A stretch of DNA of 64,000 bases from Barnesiella viscericola DSM 18177 (GCF_000512915.1 NZ_CP007034.1:62001-126000); one strand, 5' to 3'; positions 47,444-57,140 are shown, counted from the first letter of the stretch. The notes: generated by a model not told the origin, from the letters alone. Translations and numbers: made by a program.

Positions 47444-48344
47444 AGAAATAGCATATAATCACAGTATTGATGCGGTAAAAGGCATATTAATTGTACTGGT
47501 TATAGTCGGACATCTTTTACTCGGAAGTTTAGATGAAAATATTATTCGATTTATAATCTATTCATTCCATATGCCTGCATTCATTTTCATTAGTGGCTAT
47601 CTTTTAAATGTAAAAAAATTATGTCTGTTATCTACTCGAAAATTTGTAGCAAAATACTGGCATAGAATGTTAAAGGCCTGGGTAATTGCTTGGGTTGTAT
47701 ATACTATTGCTTATTGTTTTTATAGAGGATTCACTCTGAGTTCAATTATTATTAATATTACAGATCCATATTATCATTTATGGTTTGTACCCTCATTATT
47801 TTTATTGATAACATGTTCTAGATTTCTCTTTAAAACAATAAAGGACGAGATATTGAGTTATTTCATTCTATTATGTTTAGGCATATTGTTTTATAATATA
47901 TCAAATTACTGGAATGTTAGTCAAGCTTATAATTGCAGACTATTGCCATTTCTTATTTTAGGTGTATTTGCTAGGCAGTATTTAAGTAACATAAAGATAC
48001 GGTCAGCTATTATTTATATAATTTATTTTTGTCTTGTAATTGTGTTATTCTTTTCTATGAATAATGTAATGGCTTTTTTCAGGACATATATTCAATTGCC
48101 TCTTTGTTCTATATTGCTGCTAGGATTCTTACCCTTAGTGAGGAAAGGCGCTTGGCATAATACTTTACTGGAATGGATAGGGCGGAATTCTCTTCAAATC
48201 TATTTATGGCATGTAATTCCTATTGTAATCTTAAAGAAGATTTGGGCGGATAATTATGTAGTTTATTATATTTTATCATTTACTATTTTGGGGGCGTTTT
48301 TTATAGGAGTCTATTTTAAATCAAGAAGTCGTGTCAGAGTATAG
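47424..48344 (+). CDS. acyltransferase family 3 membrane protein
   Basis: A 306-residue polytopic protein of the acyltransferase-3 family that O-acetylates (or otherwise acylates) surface sugars. The catalytic K-x10-H motif is Lys19 to His30 in AVKGILIVLVIVGHLL, followed by YSFHMPAFIFISGYLL. About ten membrane helices. It starts 62 bases after the phosphatase. It may decorate KDN or another residue of the repeat unit; the target cannot be read from the sequence. Confidence 0.86.
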   Translation: MSIIKNKEIAYNHSIDAVKGILIVLVIVGHLLLGSLDENIIRFIIYSFHMPAFIFISGYLLNVKKLCLLSTRKFVAKYWHRMLKAWVIAWVVYTIAYCFYRGFTLSSIIINITDPYYHLWFVPSLFLLITCSRFLFKTIKDEILSYFILLCLGILFYNISNYWNVSQAYNCRLLPFLILGVFARQYLSNIKIRSAIIYIIYFCLVIVLFFSMNNVMAFFRTYIQLPLCSILLLGFLPLVRKGAWHNTLLEWIGRNSLQIYLWHVIPIVILKKIWADNYVVYYILSFTILGAFFIGVYFKSRSRVRV

Positions 48345-48367
48345 ATTTTGCAATATAGTAAATTATA

Positions 48368-49552
48368 ATGAAAATTCTTCTAGTTCATAATAACTACGGT
48401 AAATATAGTGGTGAGGAGACCGTTGTCGATAAGATGGCAACCATGCTCACGGCTCATGGCCATGAGGTAGCGTTCTATCGTCGTACAACCGAAGGTGTGA
48501 GGGAGTCAACTGTCGGTAAGGTAGAAGGTTTCTTGTCGGGTATTTACTCTCTGTCGGGAGTACGGGGTATGCGCGAGATATTGCATCGTGAACGACCCGA
48601 TGTGGTGAATGTGCACAACCTCTATCCCTTTATTAGCCCGGCGGCTTTATTTGAATGTAAAAAGGCAGGAGTACCAGTAGTGATGACGGTTCACAACTTT
48701 CGGTTGATTTGTCCTACGGGTCTGTTTATGCGCGATGGCATGCCTTGTGAGACTTGCTTGGAGCGAGGTAATGAGTGGAGTTGTATACGATATAACTGCG
48801 AACATAGTCGATTGAAATCACTGGGGTATACTCTTCGCAATGTCTATGCTCGCTGGACGGGGGCGTATCGAAAGAATGTAGATGCCTATGCCTGTATTAC
48901 CGATTTTCAGCGACAGAAATTGATAGCGGCCGGATATGATGCGCAGAAGATGCAGGTGATTCCCAATTTCTTGACAATTCCTCAATCCTATCAATCAGGC
49001 GGCGGAAAATATGTAGCCTTCTGTGGACGCATTAGTCGAGAGAAGGGGGTTGATTTGATTCTTGAAGTCGCTCGTCGGAATCCACATATCCCGTTTAAGT
49101 TGGCAGGGGAGATTCGTGATAAAGAATTGGTTAAGCAAACCCCGGATAATTGCGAACTGGTTGGATATTTATCGGGCGATACCTTGTCGCAATTTTATCA
49201 AGAAGCAGCCTTTTTTGTAATGGCCAGTCGTTGGTATGAAGGTTTCCCGATGGCCATTCTCGAAGCTGCTTGCTATGGTAAACCTACGATAGGGTCAGCC
49301 CATGGAGGATTTACCGAGATTATAGGAGCGGGTGAATCTGCTATTGGCCGATTGTTCATACCCAATAATATCGATGACTTGGAGCAGCAAGTTGTATCCT
49401 TGTGGCATGCTCCTGATGAAATAGCCCGATTAGGGCATATGGCTTTTGATAAGTTGCAGCGAGAGTATTCATCGGAGGTGATTTATAAAAAGTGGAATAA
49501 TTTGTTTCAAAACTTAATATATGGTAGAAATAAAAGCAAAACAAAGAGATAA
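48368..49552 (+). CDS. family 4 glycosyltransferase with cysteine cluster
   Basis: A 394-residue GT-B transferase. N-terminal GKYSGEETVVDKMATML and the donor-site WYEGFPMAILEAACYG near residue 285 place it in GT4. Residues 115-144 hold five cysteines (Cys115, 127, 130, 139, 144) in CPTG, CETC, SCIRYNC, a segment seen in one group of Bacteroidetes GT4 enzymes and possibly metal binding. Base composition is clearly richer in G and C than the flanking acyltransferase genes, suggesting a separate origin. Its 3' end overlaps the start of the broken acyltransferase by 32 bases. Confidence 0.88.
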   Translation: MKILLVHNNYGKYSGEETVVDKMATMLTAHGHEVAFYRRTTEGVRESTVGKVEGFLSGIYSLSGVRGMREILHRERPDVVNVHNLYPFISPAALFECKKAGVPVVMTVHNFRLICPTGLFMRDGMPCETCLERGNEWSCIRYNCEHSRLKSLGYTLRNVYARWTGAYRKNVDAYACITDFQRQKLIAAGYDAQKMQVIPNFLTIPQSYQSGGGKYVAFCGRISREKGVDLILEVARRNPHIPFKLAGEIRDKELVKQTPDNCELVGYLSGDTLSQFYQEAAFFVMASRWYEGFPMAILEAACYGKPTIGSAHGGFTEIIGAGESAIGRLFIPNNIDDLEQQVVSLWHAPDEIARLGHMAFDKLQREYSSEVIYKKWNNLFQNLIYGRNKSKTKR

Positions 49553-50528
49553 AAGCATAGATATTGCGAAGGGAATCGGAATTATCCTGGTTGTATATGC
49601 ACATTTGCCGTGCCCTATTAGGGAAGAGATTTTTTGATTTCACATGCCATTGTTTTTCCTATTATCAGGATATTTCTTTTCTTCAAAAGATTCGATAAAG
49701 ACATTTCTTGTAAAGAAGACAAAAAGTTTATTGTTACCTTTTTGCTTATTTTATTTTCTGTCATTTGTATTTCAATATTTTGAAGGAGATTATGATAGCT
49801 TAATTGCCTATATCAAGTCGTTTGGTGAATTACTAGCCCCCGATCCTCCTCTGTGGTTTTTGTTATCATTGTATGAGGTATTCATCATTTGTTATATCGT
49901 TGAAAAATATTTTAGTTCGATGATATTAAAACTCTTTATAACTTTGGGAATTACAATTTTGAGTTATATATTAATAATGAATGGTATATTAAGTTCATTC
50001 ATTTTCCTCTTGCAAGCTGGTTTAGGATACATCTTCTTTTATATAGGACATTTATTTAAAATATATAAGTTTTTTGAATGGAGACGGTTTTCTATTTATA
50101 TAATAATAGGAGCATTAGTAGTATATTTATTAGGTATTGTAGCACATGTACATTCTGATATTCGATGGCTAGTCATAGATCCTTCTTATATATTATTCTT
50201 TCTGCCTGCCTTAGGAGGTTCTTTATTAGTTATCTATTTTTCTAGGTATATACAAAATAGAAGGTATGCCAATTGGCTCGCTTTTTTAGGTGAAAATTCA
50301 CTGCTAATTATGTGTATTCATTATCCTTTGATTTCATTGGTATACAATATTTCATTACCAGGATTGAGATATTATTATTCTTTGATTGGTAATTCAACAC
50401 TTCCAACTGAGGCTATAGAAGCGGGGCGTATATGTAATTTGTTAACGTTAATCATTTTAGTTCCTTTGTCTTTGTATATAGGCTTATTGATAAAAAAGAT
50501 ATTCCCATTTTGCTTTGCTAAACGGTAA
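49521..50528 (+). pseudogene. acyltransferase-3 gene interrupted by an in-frame TGA
   Basis: One continuous frame of 335 codons from ATG 49521 to the stop at 50526-50528, broken only by TGA at 49635-49637 (codon 39). Before it, DIAKGIGIILVVYAHL holds the catalytic K-x10-H pair (Lys17, His28); right after it comes FHMPLFFLLSGYFFSS, the normal continuation, where relatives have a serine or tyrosine before FHMP. A single base change (for example TCA to TGA) explains it. An ATG at 49644 could make a fragment without the catalytic histidine, so the product is probably inactive. The rest keeps about nine membrane helices with no other damage, so the lesion looks recent. Confidence 0.85.
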
Positions 50529-50583
50529 GAATAAGTTCTGTTTGGGATATGTTTGATAGATAAAAACAAATAAAATAGAAGTA

Positions 50584-51597
50584 ATGGAGAAGAATAGAAT
50601 TATAGGTTTGGATTTGATTCGTAGCTGTGCTATCTTATTTGTAATAGCAGGACATTTCTGGTTGAATACACCCTTCAAAAATACTATTTTTGAGGAAGAA
50701 TCTATGTTTGTTCAATCTATATTTCGAATGTTTTTTGCAATGGGCGTTCCTCTTTTCCTTTTGTTGACGGGCTATTTGAATACGAATAAGACAGTGTCGA
50801 AGCGATATTACAAGGGGTGTATACGGGTATTGGTTGCCTATCTTTTCTTTTCGATAATAACGATTCTGTTTCGTAAGTATTACTTGCATCAGGAGCTTTC
50901 CTGGTTGAAGTGGATTCTGAAAATATTTGACTTTTCGGCCATACCTTATGCTTGGTACATTGAGATGTGGATAGGGTTATTTTTGTTGACACCCTTCCTG
51001 GATATGATGTATAAGGCAATACCGACTCGGCGACAAAAGCAGATTTTGATATTGACCCTCTATGTGATGACAGCTTTGCCCGATTTGTTTAACCGATATG
51101 GTTTGCATCTGGTCCCTGGATTCTGGGCATCGTGTTTCCCGTTGACACTATTCTTTGTAGGTTCATATATTCATGAGTATAAACCTCGGGTTGAAAGTTG
51201 GAAGTTGTGGTTTGTGATTCTGTTGATGTGTTCGATTAATCCGGTGTTCAATGTGTTGTTTGTACATCAACATAGTCTGATTCAGATTACAGGAGGTCCC
51301 GAGGGGGTATTTGGAACGGTTATAGCAATAGCTTTTTTCTTGTTGTTTTATCAGACCGATTTTAAGTCGCAAGTACTACGAAAGAGCTTGACTAAGATTT
51401 CATTGTTGTCTCTCGATATGTATCTCTGCTGTTATATATTTGATGCACTAGTTTATCCCTATTTTATGGATCGGTATTTTGAGAATCAGTCGCAATTTGG
51501 AATTTATTTCTTCGTAATAGTCCCGATTCTTTTCGCAGGATCGTTCGTGATGGCGTGGGTGAAGGATTGGTTATTCCGTTTGTTGCGAATTGGTTAG
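50584..51597 (+). CDS. acyltransferase family 3 membrane protein
   Basis: A 337-residue polytopic acyltransferase with the R-x10-H motif Arg13 to His24 in LIRSCAILFVIAGHFWL and AMGVPLFLLLTGYLN following. It resembles OafA/WecH-type O-acetyltransferases with about ten membrane helices and no SGNH domain. It is intact, unlike its upstream neighbour, and could supply the same function. Target sugar unknown. Confidence 0.86.
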   Translation: MEKNRIIGLDLIRSCAILFVIAGHFWLNTPFKNTIFEEESMFVQSIFRMFFAMGVPLFLLLTGYLNTNKTVSKRYYKGCIRVLVAYLFFSIITILFRKYYLHQELSWLKWILKIFDFSAIPYAWYIEMWIGLFLLTPFLDMMYKAIPTRRQKQILILTLYVMTALPDLFNRYGLHLVPGFWASCFPLTLFFVGSYIHEYKPRVESWKLWFVILLMCSINPVFNVLFVHQHSLIQITGGPEGVFGTVIAIAFFLLFYQTDFKSQVLRKSLTKISLLSLDMYLCCYIFDALVYPYFMDRYFENQSQFGIYFFVIVPILFAGSFVMAWVKDWLFRLLRIG

Positions 51598-51820
51598 GTG
51601 ATTCTGTTATGGCCGAGTTTCCCTTAAAAGAACCGAGATCCCTTATTGGGGTAGGTAAAAAAGATATTACATTCAGTATGATTGAGGTAAGATAAAATTC
51701 ACTTGGTGGGTCAAGTGAAAGAGAGTGTTCGATTTCTCATTTGTAATCAAAGAGGCAGTTAAGATTGTTTTATAGTCGGGATTAGGAGTGTCTTGGCTAA
51801 AATTTTATATATTCTTTTTT
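51598..51820 (+). other. gap before the WecG-like gene with an inverted repeat
   Basis: 223 bases without a recognised gene. TTCACTTG (51698-51705) and CAAGTGAA (51712-51719) form a perfect 8-base stem with loop GTGGGT. There is no T tract on the plus strand, so it is not an obvious terminator for the upstream genes; on the minus strand AATTTTAT follows the stem. Confidence 0.45.
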
Positions 51821-52582
51821 ATGGAGAAGTATTTCAATATCAGATACGAGTTTGACAAACATGCAGTTTTTCAAGCTATCGATGAAGCGTTGCTATTGAA
51901 GAAGCCGGGGTATATCTGTGTATCCGATGGCGTGATTCTGGCTACGGTGAATCGGGATCCGGTCTATTGCCAGGTGGTAGACGGGGCGATGTTTTCGATT
52001 TGCGATAGCGGGTATGTTCCGTTGTATTTGCGGTGGATCTACGGCATCAAGCGCAAACAGTATTGTGGAAGCGAGATTTTCATGGATATTATTCACCAAC
52101 AGCGCTATCGTATGGCTTTTCTGGGGACTACGCAACCGACGTTGGACGGTTTGAAACGGAATTTGTCGGAGATTGATCCGCGCATCCACGATATGTGGTT
52201 CTATGCGTTACCGTATAAGCCGGTCGATGAGTTCGATTATCAAGCTATTGCTAATATGCTGGATAAAGATGGAGCCGAAATTATTTGGGTCGCTTTGGGG
52301 GCTCCCAAGCAGGAGATTTTCATGAGTAAGTTGAAACCTTATCTGAAACGAGGAGTGATGATTGCCGTTGGCGCTGCCTTCAAATTTTATAGCGGGACCG
52401 ATGTAAACAGGGCTCCTTATTGGATGGTGCGGGCTCACATGGAGTTTTTGTATCGTATTTATTGCGAGCCCAAGAAGCAGTTGCGTCGTTGCTGGCTGAT
52501 TGTGGAGTCGTTACCTAAGTTGTTGTTCCAGGAGTGGAACCGGAAACGTCGGCGCAAGAAATTGGCAGGTACGGCAGGATAA
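51821..52582 (+). CDS. WecG/TagA/CpsF family glycosyltransferase
   Basis: A 253-residue GT26-family enzyme. These add N-acetylmannosamine or its uronic acid (WecG, TagA) or other sugars to a lipid-linked GlcNAc, that is, the second sugar of the unit. Visible motifs: VSDGVILATVNRD (normally CPDG/NxD for substrate), RMAFLGTTQPTLDGLK, IIWVALGAPKQEIFM and GVMIAVGAAFKFYSG. I start at the ATG at 51821; the longer frame begins with GTG and adds a hydrophobic stretch. It pairs logically with the WecA-like enzyme at the start of the locus. Confidence 0.85.
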   Translation: MEKYFNIRYEFDKHAVFQAIDEALLLKKPGYICVSDGVILATVNRDPVYCQVVDGAMFSICDSGYVPLYLRWIYGIKRKQYCGSEIFMDIIHQQRYRMAFLGTTQPTLDGLKRNLSEIDPRIHDMWFYALPYKPVDEFDYQAIANMLDKDGAEIIWVALGAPKQEIFMSKLKPYLKRGVMIAVGAAFKFYSGTDVNRAPYWMVRAHMEFLYRIYCEPKKQLRRCWLIVESLPKLLFQEWNRKRRRKKLAGTAG

Positions 52583-52725
52583 TCGGGACGATGGTTCGAG
52601 ATAGAGCTGACTGAGATTGACGATTATCTCGATTTTAGATAATTTTGCAACGGCATGATTGACGTATTATATTTCGATAAAAACAGAAATTTTATAAAGG
52701 AAACCATAAAAACAGAGCATACAAG

Positions 52726-53814
52726 ATGAAAACAGCATTGATTACCGGTATTACCGGTCAAGACGGATCGTTCCTGGCAGAATTCCTGCTGGAAAAGGGT
52801 TATGACGTGCACGGAACCATTCGTCGCTCGTCGGTCGATTATCGTGAGCGTATTGCCCATTTGGAGGGCCGTCCGCACTTCCACCTGCATTATGCCGATT
52901 TGGGTGACTCGATGAGTTTGATTCAGGTTGTGGGCAAGGTGCGTCCCGACGAAATCTACAATTTGGCAGCACAGAGTCATGTGCAGGTATCGTTCGACGC
53001 TCCCGAGTTTACGGCCGATGTCGATGCTACCGGTGTGTTGCGTATCTTGGAAGCTGTGCGTCAATGTGGGTTGGCCTCGACTTGCCGTATTTACCAGGCT
53101 TCTACTTCCGAATTGTATGGTAAGGTCGAGCAGGTACCTCAAAACGAACAGACTCCATTCCACCCGTACAGCCCCTATGCTGTTGCCAAATTGTATGGCT
53201 ATTGGATTGTCAAGGAGTATCGCGAGGCCTACAATATGTTCTGCTGCTCGGGTATCTTGTTCAATCACGAGTCGGAGCGTCGTGGTGAGACTTTCGTAAC
53301 CCGCAAGATTACACTGGCCGCAGCTCGTATAGCTCAGGGAAAACAGGACAAGCTCTATTTGGGTAATCTTTCGTCGTTACGCGACTGGGGATATGCCAAG
53401 GATTATGTGGAGTGCATGTGGCTTATCTTGCAGAATGACAAGCCCGAAGATTTTGTGATTGCTACCGGCGTGCAGCACTCTGTTCGTGAGTTCTGCCAGT
53501 TGGCTTTCCGTCATGTGGGTATCGAGCTCGATTTCGTGGGCGAGGGTGAAAACGAGAAGGGTATCGACCGGGCTACCGGCCGTGTGCTCGTGGAAGTTTC
53601 GCCCGATTTCTATCGTCCGACCGATGTGGTAAACTTGTGGGGCGACCCCTCGAAGGCCAAACGCGAGTTGGGTTGGGATCCCATGCGTACAACCTTTGAG
53701 CAACTTGTCAAAATTATGGTCGACGCCGATATGGCCAAGGTGGCTGTCGAACGTGCCGGTGATGAGGTGCGTATGAATCTGGCCGAATATTTGGAAAAAG
53801 GTATTGTTAAATAG
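52726..53814 (+). CDS. gmd: GDP-mannose 4,6-dehydratase
   Basis: Converts GDP-D-mannose to GDP-4-keto-6-deoxymannose, first step to GDP-L-fucose. The 362-residue short-chain dehydrogenase has the NADP loop [10 protein letters not shown] (8-17), [13 protein letters not shown], and the catalytic Tyr151-x3-Lys155 in [13 protein letters not shown]-rich codons like the chromosomal backbone, in contrast to the AT-rich middle of the locus. fcl follows after 12 bases. Confidence 0.97.
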   Translation: MKTALITGITGQDGSFLAEFLLEKGYDVHGTIRRSSVDYRERIAHLEGRPHFHLHYADLGDSMSLIQVVGKVRPDEIYNLAAQSHVQVSFDAPEFTADVDATGVLRILEAVRQCGLASTCRIYQASTSELYGKVEQVPQNEQTPFHPYSPYAVAKLYGYWIVKEYREAYNMFCCSGILFNHESERRGETFVTRKITLAAARIAQGKQDKLYLGNLSSLRDWGYAKDYVECMWLILQNDKPEDFVIATGVQHSVREFCQLAFRHVGIELDFVGEGENEKGIDRATGRVLVEVSPDFYRPTDVVNLWGDPSKAKRELGWDPMRTTFEQLVKIMVDADMAKVAVERAGDEVRMNLAEYLEKGIVK

Positions 53815-53826
53815 GAGATATTCATC

Positions 53827-54915
53827 ATGGAAAAAGATTCCAAGATTTATGTAGCCGGTCATCACGGATTGGTGGGTTCGGCTATATGGAAAAACTTGCA
53901 GGAGAAAGGGTACACCCATCTGGTGGGCCGTTCGCACAAAGAGCTCGATTTGCTCGACGGGGTAGCCGTGAAACGCTTTTTCGACGAAGAGCAACCCGAG
54001 TATGTGATTCTGGCTGCCGCTCACGTGGGTGGTATCATGGCCAACAGTATCTATCGGGCCGATTTCATTTACCAGAATTTGCAGATTCAGCAAAACGTCA
54101 TTGGTGAGAGTTTCCGTCACGGGGTGAAAAAACTGCTCTTCCTGGGTAGTACCTGTATCTATCCGCGCGATGCACAGCAACCCATGAAAGAAGATGTCTT
54201 GCTCACCTCGCCGCTGGAATATACCAACGAGCCTTATGCCATTGCCAAAATTGCCGGATTGAAAATGTGCGAGAGCTTCAACCTGCAATATGGCACGAAC
54301 TATATTGCCGTGATGCCTACCAATCTGTATGGCCCTAACGACAATTTCGACCTCGAACGCAGCCATGTGCTACCGGCCATGATTCGTAAGATTCACCTGG
54401 GTAAGTGCCTCATGAAAGGTGATGAGGAGGCCGTGCGCAAGGATTTGTCGTTGCGACCTGTGGAGGGTGTCGACGGTGCCGCTTCGAACGAGGCTATTCT
54501 TGCCGTGCTGGCCAAGTATGGTATCTATCCCGACCGTGTGGAGTTGTGGGGTACCGGCAAGCCCCTGCGCGAGTTCCTGTGGAGCGAGGAGATGGCCGAT
54601 GCTTCGGTCTATATTCTTGAGCATGTCGATTTTGCCGACGTGAAGGGTGATGGTCCCGAGGTGCGCAACTGTCACATCAATATCGGTACCGGCAAGGAGA
54701 TTACCATTGCAGCCTTGGCTCACCGCATTCAAGAGGTTATCGGGTATGAGGGCGAGATTCGTTTCAATCCCGAGAAACCCGACGGTACCATGCGCAAGCT
54801 CACCGACGTGACCAAATTGCATAATCTGGGCTGGCACCACAAGATCGAAATAGAGGAGGGGGTTCAAAAGATGTACGACTGGTACACCGCCGACCATGCC
54901 GAGATGTATCGGTAA
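53827..54915 (+). CDS. fcl: GDP-L-fucose synthase
   Basis: Epimerase-reductase that turns the Gmd product into GDP-L-fucose with NADPH. Rossmann motif GHHGLVG at 11-17, GSTCIYP, and catalytic Tyr137-x3-Lys141 in NEPYAIAKIAG. At 362 residues it is about 40 longer than the E. coli enzyme; the extra part (about 199-245) follows MIRKIHLGKC and looks like the insertion usual in Bacteroidetes. Last gene of the locus; a strong terminator follows 25 bases later. Fucose may serve this locus and other glycoproteins. Confidence 0.96.
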   Translation: MEKDSKIYVAGHHGLVGSAIWKNLQEKGYTHLVGRSHKELDLLDGVAVKRFFDEEQPEYVILAAAHVGGIMANSIYRADFIYQNLQIQQNVIGESFRHGVKKLLFLGSTCIYPRDAQQPMKEDVLLTSPLEYTNEPYAIAKIAGLKMCESFNLQYGTNYIAVMPTNLYGPNDNFDLERSHVLPAMIRKIHLGKCLMKGDEEAVRKDLSLRPVEGVDGAASNEAILAVLAKYGIYPDRVELWGTGKPLREFLWSEEMADASVYILEHVDFADVKGDGPEVRNCHINIGTGKEITIAALAHRIQEVIGYEGEIRFNPEKPDGTMRKLTDVTKLHNLGWHHKIEIEEGVQKMYDWYTADHAEMYR

Positions 54916-54940
54916 ATAGAAATTCCTCATATCGCATAAC

Positions 54941-54977
54941 GACAGCCAATCGATTTTTTACAAATCGATTGGCTGTC
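54941..54977 (+). terminator. strong hairpin ending the polysaccharide locus
   Basis: GACAGCCAATCGATTT (54941-54956) pairs perfectly over 16 bases with 54962-54977 around the loop TTTAC. The following bases GCTGTTTCT give only a weak T tract, but the stem is by far the strongest in the window. Confidence 0.8.
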
Positions 54978-55027
54978 GCTGTTTCTAAACCTGTTCTGTA
55001 TAAAACACCTACGGTGGGGAAAGGCAT

Positions 55028-55054
55028 AAAAAAAGAGGTATCCTCACGGACACC
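55028..55054 (-). terminator. intrinsic terminator of the NigD/sigma operon
   Basis: On the minus strand GGTGTCC pairs with GGATACC (one G-U pair) around a GTGA tetraloop, followed by TC and seven Ts. It lies 49 bases after the nigD-like stop. Confidence 0.8.
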
Positions 55055-55102
55055 CCCCGTCTGAAATTATAAACATCAAAAATAAAAGTTATTATCGCAA
55101 TT

Positions 55103-55828
55103 TCAATTTGAAGTCGTAGGACGATTGTAGGTAAACGAGAAATAGTCACTCGTCTTGTCCTTACCTACTTGGGTAAAGTTGGAAAGCGTGGAGTGGTATC
55201 GTATGACAACCTTAATATCGGTATCGACCGGGTATTGCGGCAACTTGAACGAAATATAGTCCGAACTTTTCGACTCTTTCTCTTCTCCTTTGTCGTAGAC
55301 GAGATAGAGGGTATCGGTCTTGCTCGTTGCGTCGAATTGCTTGGGTTGAACCAGTTTCAGCGAACTGGGTGTACTGCCTTCGGTCTCATGAAGATACGCG
55401 AGGGTGAGTATCGTATCGTCTCTGCGGTAGTTGATGAACGGCTCAATGGCATAGAGGGTTGGTATCGTGTCGCTTTGGTATTGAGTCATCGTGTCGTCGA
55501 AGGTATAGTCCTTGCAATCGAATTGGTGAATACCCGATATGGCTGCGTTGTATATGTAGTTCGCTATCTGTGTACCCTGGTTGTCAAAGTCGACGGATAC
55601 CGAGGCAAACAAGCGGTCGCCTTCCTCGAAATCTTCACTTTGCAATTCGGGGCTGGTTACCGTTATACCCGTGTAATCGACATACAGATAAGGGATTCCG
55701 GATTCTGTTTTATAGATACTCCCAGTTGAATAGACCGACATGGTATTGCTCCCATCGCCTAAGCAACTCGAAAGGAGGAGTATTCCACTTAATAAAGATA
55801 AGGCAGTTGTAAATTTCAAGGCTTTCAT
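55103..55828 (-). CDS. NigD-like lipoprotein
   Basis: A 241-residue secreted lipoprotein: signal peptide ending LLLSSC with lipidated Cys22, then LGDGSNTMSVYSTGSI. The body is beta-rich and matches the NigD-like family of Bacteroidetes (name from a bacteriocin cluster; biochemical role unknown). It is the third gene after an ECF sigma factor and its presumed anti-sigma, with a gap of 46 bases, the order described for the vesiculation regulators of B. thetaiotaomicron, where a NigD protein is part of the regulon. Confidence 0.82.
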   Translation of the reverse strand: MKALKFTTALSLLSGILLLSSCLGDGSNTMSVYSTGSIYKTESGIPYLYVDYTGITVTSPELQSEDFEEGDRLFASVSVDFDNQGTQIANYIYNAAISGIHQFDCKDYTFDDTMTQYQSDTIPTLYAIEPFINYRRDDTILTLAYLHETEGSTPSSLKLVQPKQFDATSKTDTLYLVYDKGEEKESKSSDYISFKLPQYPVDTDIKVVIRYHSTLSNFTQVGKDKTSDYFSFTYNRPTTSN

Positions 55829-55874
55829 CGTTTCTTTGTTCTGGTTGATTTTTTATTTAGAGTTGTTGTTGAAA

Positions 55875-57116
55875 TTAAAATCCGGTTCGTAGACCCAGAG
55901 TCAAACCAAAGTTGAAGGGCTTGTCTTTCCAAATATTGTGTATGCTCGAATTATTTTCAAAATAGTAGGCCATGTAGGGCTCTAAATAGAGTTCTACGGC
56001 TTTATACAAGGTGAGAGCCGCGCCCACATTGGCTTGTACCGAGAATTGTACATTCTCGTGTTTCAGCTCTTTGTAGCCCGATCCCGAAACGGCACCGTCG
56101 TGCTCCTCGTCTTTCTGGCGGCCGGCCAGGTAAAAGTCTACTTGTCCACCAGCCGAGGCATAGAACGATAATCGCTTGATGCGGGCGAATCGGTAAATGA
56201 CATTGAGCGGGATACCCAGGTAGTGCAACTCTTGGCTGCCGTTACCCTTGGTCGAATAGTATTTGGAGTAGAGGTAGGTATATACCAATCCCGATTCCAG
56301 TTCCCAGTTCCTGGGTAGACTCTTCGATACGGTGACTCCTGCCGATATAGGCATCTTGTGTTTGAATTGGTACACCGGGTCCCGTTTGGCCAACATCAAC
56401 GGATTCCGTGTTCGTATAGCCGTGGGGCCGTTTGGGCTGCTGCCGGTTGAGGCATTGGCTGCCATCAACCCCAATCGTATTCCCGGGTTCTTCGTCCGTT
56501 TTATCGGGGTGTTGTCTGTTACATAACCCTCTTTCAAGGCCCGACCGGCCTGTTCAAATTCGTCCAGTTGTCGGCGATAGGCAGCCTCCCTGGTAGGGGT
56601 AGCGGTAGAATCTGATGGAGCCGTGGCGATTGCCGGGTGCGACGACTTGGATACCACCGGGGTCGAACGGTTCGGAGCCGCACTCTCAATCTCCCGAGCC
56701 TCTTTATTCATGGGCTGGTTTTTCCTGTTTATTGTTGTATTGGCCGACACTTTTTGCTCATTGGGCTGTGTATGGCTCGAAATCCGGGCAGAAGCGAGTA
56801 ACGGTTTCTCGTTCGCCTCTGATGCCTGGATATGCGGCGATTGAGCCTCGGTTTGCACAGGGGTGCGTTGCGATACGGTCGTCGTGTCAGGTTTTTGTTC
56901 GGGCGTTTGCCACAAGGCCAAGGTAAGAACCGCACTGGCTGCTACTGCTGCGGCCGAGTACCACCACATGCGCCGATGTAGGGAAATCTTGCGTGCCGGT
57001 TCGCCCTTGGGCAACTGCGATTCGATAGCCGCCCACAAGTCGTCTCTGACAGCAACTTCGTGCTCTGCCAGTTTCGATTGTATTCTCTTTTCAAAATTCC
57101 GGTCGTCTATCTTCAT
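55875..57116 (-). CDS. dual-membrane anti-sigma-like protein with C-terminal outer-membrane barrel
   Basis: A 413-residue protein with four parts: an N-terminal soluble domain (1-46, DRNFEKRIQSKLAEHEVAV) resembling short anti-sigma domains; one membrane helix (about 50-69); a Ser/Thr/Gln/Pro-rich periplasmic linker (about 70-240); and a beta-rich C-terminus (about 245-413) alternating like an outer-membrane barrel and ending in Phe (LTLGLRTGF). This layout would let one chain span both membranes, as described for the Dma anti-sigma factors. It starts 24 bases after the ECF sigma gene. Function here is inference from architecture and context. Confidence 0.8.
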   Translation of the reverse strand: MKIDDRNFEKRIQSKLAEHEVAVRDDLWAAIESQLPKGEPARKISLHRRMWWYSAAAVAASAVLTLALWQTPEQKPDTTTVSQRTPVQTEAQSPHIQASEANEKPLLASARISSHTQPNEQKVSANTTINRKNQPMNKEAREIESAAPNRSTPVVSKSSHPAIATAPSDSTATPTREAAYRRQLDEFEQAGRALKEGYVTDNTPIKRTKNPGIRLGLMAANASTGSSPNGPTAIRTRNPLMLAKRDPVYQFKHKMPISAGVTVSKSLPRNWELESGLVYTYLYSKYYSTKGNGSQELHYLGIPLNVIYRFARIKRLSFYASAGGQVDFYLAGRQKDEEHDGAVSGSGYKELKHENVQFSVQANVGAALTLYKAVELYLEPYMAYYFENNSSIHNIWKDKPFNFGLTLGLRTGF

Positions 57117-57140
57117 CGTCGGTAATCGGTCAATACCTGT

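Noticed and set aside
49635-49637. TGA read as selenocysteine or tryptophan in the acyltransferase
   Set aside because: No reason for Cys/Sec at this site in the family, no hairpin expected for a SECIS was recognised, and other genes here use TGA as stop.
51698-51719. Terminator before the WecG-like gene
   Set aside because: The 8-base stem is perfect but no T tract follows on the plus strand; kept only as an inverted repeat.
52624-53268. Minus-strand 214-codon frame opposite gmd
   Set aside because: Shadow of gmd; similar shadows lie opposite gltB, glnN, fcl and purA.
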